DNA from: Bacillota bacterium
GTDB taxonomy: Bacteria > Bacillota > Clostridia > Tissierellales > Peptoniphilaceae
DNA length: 8,982 nt
Direction: 5' to 3'
NCBI GenBank assembly: GCA_023393815.1
Contig: JAEXBU010000002.1
Coordinates: forward strand, 1 to 8,982
Shown piece after piece: positions 1 through 6,363 of this stretch. The first letter of the stretch is position 1. The number at the start of each line of letters is the position of its first letter. The notes under the pieces were generated by a model. The model was not told where the DNA came from, searched no databases, and worked only from the letters and a program-made list of their open reading frames with translations. A program made the translations under genes and the position numbers.

Positions 1-3000
1 CCTCTTGTGAGGGGCGTCGACGAAAGTGAAAATTTCAGTCGGGGGGGGGTAGAGACACCCAAAACTGAGCCGCAGAAGGCGAGAATGGAAAAGCCCATGG
101 GTGCGCCGGCACCCCGAAAGACCATCGAGATTTATTCTAAAGAAGACTTTTTAAAACTTTGGAATACGACGGAATACTATGAAGGCTATGGCCCGTCCAA
201 ATACCAACCGGGCTCGGGCTATGACCGAGGGGATGCGTGGCATCACGGCGTTAAAAATGCGGATATTGTTTTAAAAGCGGACATTGAAGTATCTTCCGAT
301 GACATCAATGCTCCGATTATGCAAAACGAACACGATCCCATGTACAATTTCGGCTTCGGCATGAATTCCTGCAGTTTCGATGGAGGAGGCCATACCGTTA
401 CCGTAACCAAAGGGGAGAGAGATATCTATCCTCTGTTCGGCGATATTAAAAACGATGCGTACACAGAAACTCCGCGGGAGATAAAAGACCTGACGATTGT
501 CTATAAAGGCGACGTCGTCGGATCCGCCTTTGCAAGAAATATTTATAGTTTGAATAGCTATAACCCGACGGTAGATTATAAAATATCGAACATTGAGGTG
601 GCGGTGGAAGGGAGCATTCTGCCTTACGCAACGTTAATGCCGGGCAACCAGTATGATAAAAGAAACGACATCGACAAGGCCGCCTATGATGACGAGGCAC
701 GTATAGATACGGAAAATTTTGCCGTAGGGATGGCCTGTGATGTAGATAGTGTTCAAATCGACGGATACAAATTACATGTCCGGGGAAATATCGGTTCTTC
801 GGAACTAAAAAAGAACGAATTCGCAAAAACGGAGCTTGTTCACGCAAAGACGGCAGGCCTGTTTTACGGAAAATCGAAACAAAGTTTTAAAGTATTCCCC
901 GAAATTCGAAACGTCTCCATTGATGTAGGCGGAAGCATTTTAGCGCACGCGCAAAATTTCCGTGCGGAAGCCTGCGGTATCGGCTACGACATCCAAAATA
1001 AGCGTTTTTACAATGTGGATATCCACGTGAAGGGTGATGTGGAAGCTTGGGCAACGGGGCAAACGGAGCTTTCGGATAAGAACATTGAAGACCACAACCC
1101 GTCCGTGGCGGCGGGGGGTGCCATGGATTTTCACCACTTGGAAAATTCGACAATAACTATAGACGGTTCCGTCAAAGCTCTCAACGAAACGGACATGGAT
1201 ATGGACAATATGGCAGCCGGGATCGGTGTGTGGGATAACATAAACAACTACGTGAAGCCGGGAGGTTCCGGTTTAACAGAGGAAAACAGCCTACAAAACC
1301 ATCCGTCGACGGTAAAAAAAGTTACATTAACCGTAGGTGGCAACGTGTATGCCGAATCCACTAAAAATTTGGTCTATAACAAGAGAGTGAGCAATGTGGC
1401 GGTCGGTGGCATGCTCAATGACATGTCTTACAGTGGCCTGCTTATTAACCTTGAAAATTTCTCCAATAACAAAGTGACGATCCAAGGAGATATTGTTGCT
1501 AAATCAAATTATGGAAAAGGCATGATGAGTGCGGCTTCAGGGGCCTATCTCTGGGGTTATTTTACCGGTGACAACAATGAATTTTCGGCAAACTCCATCC
1601 AATCTTCGGAAACAGAGAATTTTGCTTATGCAGCGCCTTATCATACCTATTTGCGAGGAGAAGGCAATAAGGTAAGCGTTCCGGGCGGGATCTCTGTTGA
1701 TTCTTCGGGAGACTATGCGGCAGGCGTCGCCATGAAAGTGGCGGAATACGACGGAGAGAAAAATAAGGTGGAAGAGGGGCCGATTACTACGACCCATCCC
1801 GCAAGTGTGGGCGGCTTCGCCGAGGAAGTAGGCCCGATTCGGGGGCATGATCGTCCCCGTGTCAAGGACGGCGTTTACTTCTACGTGGAGCCGAGGGTTA
1901 AGAATGTGCATATAGCGCCGGAGATCGTCGTACAATCCGATGGACAAAACTATACGAGGGAAGTTTTTCTCGGTGGATTTGTCGGGCACAACAAAGGAAC
2001 CATTGAAGATGCGAGCGTAAAACTGAGCAAACCTGTGGCCTTTTCGGTATCGAAAAATGCAAATGTCGCCGGATTTGTCGGGAAAAATGAGGGTAAGATT
2101 TTTCATTCGTCTGCCTGCATTCCATCCATCGACATCAATGGCGGCAAAAATCATGTGAACGTTGCAGGCTTCGCCGCTTACGGCAAGGAAGACACGATTA
2201 AAAGTGCCACCGCCCTCGTCAACGATTCTCTCAAGGTGACCAACGGGAATTACGTCAACGTCGGCGGTTTTCGAGCCGTTGCATTCGACTGTGCGGACGA
2301 TAATAATGCGGCGCAAGTGGGCGAAGATATTGCGACGAATAATAACATCGGCCTGGTAAATATCGGCGGCTATGCGGGAAAAATTCAAGCCTATTCCGGA
2401 AGATTAAATCCCGAGGTCAAGAACGCAACGGCGTTAGTTTTCGGCGACATGAGAGGTCAGACAGTTAAGTCGTCTTTTGCCCCTGCTGGAAACGCCCTTT
2501 TAGGGAACACTAGCGCAGGGTTTATCGGCGTGGTTAACGGAAAGATATCCCAAGGTCCATCGGGGCAAACGAAGGCGAGCCCCGTCGATGTATTCGACTG
2601 CGCGGCATACGTCGGTGGACGGATGTTTTCCGAGTACCCTGATAAAAACAGAATAAGTGGATCTGTCGGGATCCTTTACGGTGGGAGGCTGAGAGGTTTC
2701 ACTGTCATAGCCCGTGCCACCGACGACAGTGTACAGAACGTCATCACCGCGAACAATTATCTCGAAGACATGGCTTATTCGGAATACAATGACGACGCCA
2801 ACTTTTATGTGGAAGTAAAGGACGGAAAGCGCACGGCTTGGCCCGTTCATTTGTCGAATCAACCGGACGGTTCACAAAGTTTTGATAAGACCCATCCGGA
2901 AAAACCGATCGGCGAAATCACCGTCGCACCGAGGCTTTTCCAAGGGGAATATTGGGGAAAAGAGGCAAGTCCGGACAAGGCGGCCTTGCCTTATAAAGAT

Positions 3001-4125
3001 TTTGACTACGTCACAAATAACGGGGCGGGAGCGCTTGAGGGGATCTCGAAAGAAAAAGATACCATCGCGACGGCTGCTGATTTTTCAAAGGCGACGTTGG
3101 ACAGCTATTGTGCGCGTCATTTGGCCATTCGGAATAACCATGTCACCTACGATATTTTAGGTATCCCCGATGTCGTAAAGACGGGAAAAGTTGCCTTTGA
3201 TTTAAACTACACGAAAGAGGACGGAGCTGTGGCAGGCGTCTACAAAGAAATCGAAGGCGTGTTAGGTGTCGGACTCGGCGAAAAATTTCCGCAAAATCCC
3301 ACACGGGAAGGATATGAATTTCTCGGTTGGAATACGGCGGCCGACGGGTCGAAAGTAGCCTTTACGTCAGATACAATCGTCGTTGGAGACGTTACGGTCT
3401 ACGCACAGTGGAAAAAGATAGAAACGCCCGCGAAACCGACAGGGGATTACTTCTTATCTTTGACGCCGGTTCGCTTGAATAAGGAGGATCACTTCGCCTA
3501 TCTCTTCGGCTATCCGGACGAAACTTTCCGTCCCGACAAGTCCATGACTCGATCCGAAGTGGCGGCTATGTTCGTCCGCTTAATGGAAAAAGAACCGGAA
3601 GCGTCGGCCGTATCCTTTGCGGACGTGGATAGAAGCGCCTGGTACTACGGTTATATCGCCAAGGCAGAGGCTGCGGGCATTCTCAAGGGTTACGAAGATA
3701 ATACCTTCCGCCCCGATGGCGAAATTACCCGGGCGGAATTTGCCGCCGTCGCCACGCGTTTTGAAAAACTCACGCCGTCACCCATCACCTTTGAGGATGT
3801 GGCGGATTCCTATTGGGCTCACGACGCCATCGCAGCCGCCTATGGCAGGGGATGGATCGCAGGCTATGAAGACAACACCTTCCGTCCCGAACAAAAGATT
3901 AAGCGTTCGGAAGTCGCCGCCATGACCAATCGGGTTTTGAACCGCTATGCCGATAGGGATTGGATCCAGGCGAATCGACAAGCCATCGTAAACTTCAAAG
4001 ACATCGGTGAAAGCCATTGGGCTTTCTATTCCGTTGCCGAAGCGACCAACGGTCACGACTACACGCGAAGAGACGATGGGAAAAACGAAATTTGGATTCG
4101 CTTAAACGACTTCGAGCGCCGTTAG
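1..4125 (+). CDS. Large SLH-anchored, repeat-rich cell-surface protein (5' partial)
   Basis: This reading frame is open from the first base to TAG at 4123-4125, so the start and any signal peptide probably lie upstream. The GTG at 7 has no visible ribosome site. After a Pro/Lys/Glu-rich stretch (about 50-120), a long Gly/Asn/Val-rich body carries solenoid-like repeats (about 505-1710) and GLUG-like repeats (about 1965-2560). Bases about 3181-3417 encode an InlB/Flg_new-type repeat (GYEFLGWNTAADG, then VTVYAQW). Three SLH domains follow, from about 3451, 3616 and 3790, with TRAE-box variants MTRSE, ITRAE and IKRSE. A divergent fourth unit begins at 3994 (FKDIGESHW) and ends in EATNGHDYTR and a short basic tail. 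SLH domains bind secondary cell-wall polysaccharide, so the protein is inferred to be an exported S-layer-associated surface protein; there is no LPXTG motif. Its ligand is unknown; adhesion is only a guess. Confidence is high for SLH anchoring and low for function. Confidence 0.9.
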   Translation, partial: PLVRGVDESENFSRGGVETPKTEPQKARMEKPMGAPAPRKTIEIYSKEDFLKLWNTTEYYEGYGPSKYQPGSGYDRGDAWHHGVKNADIVLKADIEVSSDDINAPIMQNEHDPMYNFGFGMNSCSFDGGGHTVTVTKGERDIYPLFGDIKNDAYTETPREIKDLTIVYKGDVVGSAFARNIYSLNSYNPTVDYKISNIEVAVEGSILPYATLMPGNQYDKRNDIDKAAYDDEARIDTENFAVGMACDVDSVQIDGYKLHVRGNIGSSELKKNEFAKTELVHAKTAGLFYGKSKQSFKVFPEIRNVSIDVGGSILAHAQNFRAEACGIGYDIQNKRFYNVDIHVKGDVEAWATGQTELSDKNIEDHNPSVAAGGAMDFHHLENSTITIDGSVKALNETDMDMDNMAAGIGVWDNINNYVKPGGSGLTEENSLQNHPSTVKKVTLTVGGNVYAESTKNLVYNKRVSNVAVGGMLNDMSYSGLLINLENFSNNKVTIQGDIVAKSNYGKGMMSAASGAYLWGYFTGDNNEFSANSIQSSETENFAYAAPYHTYLRGEGNKVSVPGGISVDSSGDYAAGVAMKVAEYDGEKNKVEEGPITTTHPASVGGFAEEVGPIRGHDRPRVKDGVYFYVEPRVKNVHIAPEIVVQSDGQNYTREVFLGGFVGHNKGTIEDASVKLSKPVAFSVSKNANVAGFVGKNEGKIFHSSACIPSIDINGGKNHVNVAGFAAYGKEDTIKSATALVNDSLKVTNGNYVNVGGFRAVAFDCADDNNAAQVGEDIATNNNIGLVNIGGYAGKIQAYSGRLNPEVKNATALVFGDMRGQTVKSSFAPAGNALLGNTSAGFIGVVNGKISQGPSGQTKASPVDVFDCAAYVGGRMFSEYPDKNRISGSVGILYGGRLRGFTVIARATDDSVQNVITANNYLEDMAYSEYNDDANFYVEVKDGKRTAWPVHLSNQPDGSQSFDKTHPEKPIGEITVAPRLFQGEYWGKEASPDKAALPYKDFDYVTNNGAGALEGISKEKDTIATAADFSKATLDSYCARHLAIRNNHVTYDILGIPDVVKTGKVAFDLNYTKEDGAVAGVYKEIEGVLGVGLGEKFPQNPTREGYEFLGWNTAADGSKVAFTSDTIVVGDVTVYAQWKKIETPAKPTGDYFLSLTPVRLNKEDHFAYLFGYPDETFRPDKSMTRSEVAAMFVRLMEKEPEASAVSFADVDRSAWYYGYIAKAEAAGILKGYEDNTFRPDGEITRAEFAAVATRFEKLTPSPITFEDVADSYWAHDAIAAAYGRGWIAGYEDNTFRPEQKIKRSEVAAMTNRVLNRYADRDWIQANRQAIVNFKDIGESHWAFYSVAEATNGHDYTRRDDGKNEIWIRLNDFERR
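41..49 (+). repeat. Homopolymeric G9 tract inside the surface-protein frame
   Basis: Nine consecutive G residues lie in frame, read as Arg-Gly-Gly-Val. Losing one G would create TAG immediately after the tract. Gaining one G would give a TGA within ten codons (AGA GAC ACC CAA AAC TGA). The other two frames before the tract are also closed by stops (TGA at 8-10 and at 27-29), so only the annotated frame crosses it. This is the layout of a phase-variable contingency locus, but a sequencing length error in the homopolymer cannot be excluded. Confidence 0.6.
505..1710 (+). repeat. Degenerate solenoid-type protein repeats in the surface gene
   Basis: About nine imperfect protein units share a core of the form hydrophobic-x-G-[DNS]-[IV]-x-A: KGDVVGSA (about 505), VEGSILPYA (604), VRGNIGSS (778), VGGSILAHA (925), VKGDVEAWA (1027), IDGSVKAL (1162), VGGNVYAES (1336), IQGDIVAKS (1480) and VPGGISVDS (1678). 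Several are preceded by an Ala/Gly-rich 'NVAVGGM' or 'MAAGIGV' strand and an Asn-containing 'NSTITI' or 'NNKVTI' strand. The periodicity suggests stacked beta-strands (a beta-helix or solenoid). The DNA itself is too diverged to count as a recombining tandem repeat. Confidence 0.6.
1965..2560 (+). repeat. GLUG-like protein repeats in the surface gene
   Basis: Six imperfect units resemble the GLUG motif found in bacterial surface proteins: GGFVGHNKGTIEDASV, VAGFVGKNEGKIFHSSA, VAGFAAYGKEDTIKSATALV, VNVGGFRA, VNIGGYAGKIQAY with KNATALV, and AGFIGVVNGKI. Each begins with a [VA]-G-[GA]-[FY] strand and most continue with a Gly/Asn turn and a [TS]-I or K-I strand. They follow the first repeat block directly and probably extend the same fibrous fold. 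Confidence 0.6.
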
Positions 4126-4132
4126 TGTAAAG

Positions 4133-4164
4133 AAAAATGCGCACGCAGCAGTGCGCATTTTTTT
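4133..4164 (+). terminator. Rho-independent terminator of the surface gene
   Basis: A perfect 12-bp stem (4133-4144 with 4151-4162), whose GC core is ATGCGCAC/GTGCGCAT, encloses a 6-base loop (GCAGCA). The 3' arm runs into seven T residues (4158-4164). It starts 8 bases after the surface-gene stop codon and so separates that gene from the downstream operon. Confidence 0.9.
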
Positions 4165-4291
4165 GTATTTTTTATAAAAAAAGTCGCGTAAAGAAGGATT
4201 CATGGGGTAAGTTCTTAATGTGTAGAACGGGGACGGGCGAAAATTATCGAGAAAAATTGTATTTTTTCGAAAAATCAAAAGCTCAAATGCC
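4165..4291. other. AT-rich intergenic spacer with a 12-bp palindrome
   Basis: No gene is supported here. The spacer holds AT-rich stretches and a perfect 12-bp palindrome, TTTTTCGAAAAA, at 4263-4274, about 18 bases upstream of the -35 box of the next promoter. A second A-tract arm (GAGAAAAAT, from about 4250) could pair with the T-run of the palindrome. The palindrome could be an operator or an UP-element-like sequence, but no known regulator motif is recognised. A and T runs make such palindromes fairly likely by chance. Confidence 0.35.
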
Positions 4292-4320
4292 TTTACAACG
4301 GAAAATGCCTATGCTATAGT
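4292..4320 (+). promoter_or_regulatory. Sigma-A-type extended -10 promoter of the acyl-CoA dehydrogenase/flavodiiron operon
   Basis: The -35 box is TTTACA (4292-4297) and the -10 box is TATAGT (4315-4320), with an optimal 17-bp spacer. TGC immediately before the -10 gives the TGN extension. Transcription would start near 4327, leaving a leader of about 88 bases before the ATG at 4415. I see no recognisable riboswitch or strong attenuator hairpin in that leader. The strong match fits a highly expressed operon. Confidence 0.8.
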
Positions 4321-4403
4321 AAACTATACACAAGAGGTGCGGTTTGTTGTACTGGCTTCAGCACCGGCCGTTCGTATGCATTGTAGTCTGTGAGATTGAT
4401 TGC

Positions 4404-4410
4404 AAGGAGG
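4404..4410 (+). promoter_or_regulatory. Shine-Dalgarno site that fixes the fusion-gene start
   Basis: AAGGAGG lies four bases before ATG at 4415. A TTG at 4400 in the same frame would extend the protein by five residues, but it sits just upstream of the SD and would make the SD coding sequence. ATG 4415, giving MLFKTNEAHE as in butyryl-CoA dehydrogenases, is therefore the start. Confidence 0.9.
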
Positions 4411-4414
4411 AAAT

Positions 4415-6346
4415 ATGTTATTTAAAACCAACGAAGCGCACGAAGCGCTAAGGAAGAAAGTTCGCGAGTTCGCGGAAACCGTTGTCGCGCCGGTCGCTTT
4501 CGAGCTGGACCGTGAAAACAAGTATCCGGAAGACATCGTTGCACAAATGGGAGAATTGGGCATTATGGGTCTTCCCACGGCGGAAGAATACGGCGGCGCA
4601 GGCGCCGACATTATTTCCTATGCCATTGCCGTTGAAGAATTATCCCGCGTGGATGGGGGCGTAGGCGTTATTTTGTCCGCGCATACCTCTTTAGGTACGT
4701 ACCCCATCGATCACTTCGGAACGGAAGAACAAAAACAAAAATACTTAATTCCCTTGGCTAAGGGCGAAAAGATCGGGGCTTTCGGTTTAACGGAAACCAA
4801 TGCCGGCTCCGATGCAGGGGAAACAGAAACCACGGCGGTCCTCGAAGGAGATCATTACATCTTAAACGGTCAAAAGATCTTTATCACCAATGCGCCGGCG
4901 GCAGATACTTATGTCGTCTTTGCCGTCACGACTCCGGACATCGGAACCCACGGCATCAGCGCGTTCATTGTAGAAAAAGATTTCGAAGGCTTCACCTTCT
5001 CCGACCACTACGACAAACTGGGCATTCGCTCTTCCACCACGGCGGAGCTCCATTTCAATAACGTCAAAGTTCCGAAGGAAAACCTCTTAGGCAAAGAAGG
5101 CAAGGGCTTTAACATCGCCATGGCAACCTTAGACGGCGGCCGTATCGGTATCGCCGCTCAAGCTTTGGGGATTGCGCAAGGCGCCTATGAACACGCCCTG
5201 GCGTATTCCAAGGAACGGATTCAATTCGGGCAACCTCTTGCCGCCAACCAAGGCATTTCCTTCAAGCTGGCGGATATGTACACCAAGATCGACGCCGCTC
5301 GTATGCTCATTTACCGCGCAGCGGAAAAGAAGACCAACGGCGAACGCTACAGCTTGGAAGCGGCGGAAGCCAAAATGTTCGCTTCCGACATGGCTCTGGA
5401 AGTGGTCAACGACGCTTTGCAAATTTACGGCGGCAGCGGCTTCATGAAGGGCATGGAAGTGGAACGCGCCTATAGAGACGCGAAGATCACCACAATTTAC
5501 GAAGGAACCAACGAAATTCAACGGGTAGTTATTGCTGCGAATATCATCGGTAAGGCAGCGAAAGCCTCCGGCGGCGTTGCGAAGAAGAAAGCGGGCAAAG
5601 GTCCCATCACCGGCGTACGCAAGAAAGAAATCTTCGACAGCGAAAATCAAGAAGAAAACGTCAAAAACTTAATTGCCGCCCTGGAAAAAGACGGCTACGA
5701 CTTCAGCGTAGGTATCGACCTGATGACGCCCATCGTCGATGCGGAACGTGTCGTTTCCATGGGCAAGGGCTTCGGCGGAAACAGAGAATTGGCCGAAGAT
5801 TTGGCGCGCGCCTTTGGTGCAGCCATCGGTTCGTCTCGTCCCGTAGCGGAAACGGACAAAGTACTTCCCATCGAACGTTACGTCGGTATGTCCGGTCAAA
5901 AATTCCGCGGCAACCTCTATGTAGCTTGCGGTATTTCCGGTGCGGGCCAACATTTAAAGGGAATTAAAGATGCGGCTACCATCGTCGCTATCAACAACGC
6001 CCCCAACGCTATGATCTTCAAAAACTGTGACTACGGTATTGTCGGCGACATCGAAGAAGTCGCACCGCTTATCATCGAAGCATTAGGCACGGACGGAAAG
6101 GGCGCAGCACCTGAAATGGTCAAGATGAAACGTTCCAAACCGAGAAAGACCGCGCCGAAAGATGACGTTTACGTATGCCAAGGCTGTGGATACGAATACA
6201 ACCCGGAACGTGGCGACGAAGAAAGCGAAATCGAAGAAGGAACGCCTTTCGACAAATTGCCTGACGAATACATCTGCCCGAAATGCGGCGAAGAAAAAGA
6301 CAATTTCATCAAGGTCGATTTCCCCAAAGACCGTACCTTTAAATAA
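4415..6346 (+). CDS. Acyl-CoA (butyryl-CoA-type) dehydrogenase - EtfA domain II - rubredoxin fusion
   Basis: This 643-residue protein joins three redox modules. Residues 1 to about 380 are a complete short-chain acyl-CoA dehydrogenase, with the FAD-domain motif FGLTETNAGSDAG and the signature IYEGTNEIQR; Glu363 of YEGT is the expected catalytic base. After a Lys/Gly/Ala linker, residues about 440-561 match the FAD-binding domain II of EtfA (GKGFGG, IGSSRP with Arg475, CGISGAGQH, IVAIN, DYGIVGD at about 539-544); the usual GQTGK is changed to GMSGQ. A basic linker (about 570-582) leads to a rubredoxin domain with Cys588, Cys591, Cys621 and Cys624 binding one iron. EtfA domain I is absent. The family oxidises acyl-CoA or reduces enoyl-CoA in the cytoplasm, passing electrons through Etf. 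The adjacent fprA-type gene suggests that the rubredoxin hands electrons to it (inference); flow in the reverse direction is possible. Related annotated fusions may exist in other anaerobes; I could not check. Confidence 0.93.
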   Translation: MLFKTNEAHEALRKKVREFAETVVAPVAFELDRENKYPEDIVAQMGELGIMGLPTAEEYGGAGADIISYAIAVEELSRVDGGVGVILSAHTSLGTYPIDHFGTEEQKQKYLIPLAKGEKIGAFGLTETNAGSDAGETETTAVLEGDHYILNGQKIFITNAPAADTYVVFAVTTPDIGTHGISAFIVEKDFEGFTFSDHYDKLGIRSSTTAELHFNNVKVPKENLLGKEGKGFNIAMATLDGGRIGIAAQALGIAQGAYEHALAYSKERIQFGQPLAANQGISFKLADMYTKIDAARMLIYRAAEKKTNGERYSLEAAEAKMFASDMALEVVNDALQIYGGSGFMKGMEVERAYRDAKITTIYEGTNEIQRVVIAANIIGKAAKASGGVAKKKAGKGPITGVRKKEIFDSENQEENVKNLIAALEKDGYDFSVGIDLMTPIVDAERVVSMGKGFGGNRELAEDLARAFGAAIGSSRPVAETDKVLPIERYVGMSGQKFRGNLYVACGISGAGQHLKGIKDAATIVAINNAPNAMIFKNCDYGIVGDIEEVAPLIIEALGTDGKGAAPEMVKMKRSKPRKTAPKDDVYVCQGCGYEYNPERGDEESEIEEGTPFDKLPDEYICPKCGEEKDNFIKVDFPKDRTFK

Positions 6347-6363
6347 GGATTAGGAGGTAAGCA

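Noticed and set aside
1537..2388. 283-codon open frame on the minus strand inside the surface gene
   Set aside because: The translation is Arg/His/Ile-rich with no recognisable domain, and it lies opposite clear repeat-coding sequence. It is a shadow of the + strand codon pattern.
4137..4319. 60-codon + strand frame between the surface gene and the operon
   Set aside because: It starts inside the terminator hairpin, runs through the promoter, has no Shine-Dalgarno site and its product has no recognisable features.
4400..4414. TTG at 4400 as the start of the fusion gene
   Set aside because: The AAGGAGG site falls within the extension and is well spaced only for ATG 4415, which also gives the usual N-terminus for this enzyme family.
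4327..4414. Possible riboswitch or attenuator in the operon leader
   Set aside because: Only a weak 5-bp GGTGC/GCACC pairing with a 20-base loop is seen, with no T run and no known riboswitch core.
5129..5650. 173-codon minus-strand frame inside the acyl-CoA dehydrogenase fusion
   Set aside because: It lies fully opposite conserved dehydrogenase motifs and has no ribosome site or recognisable domain, so it is an antisense shadow.
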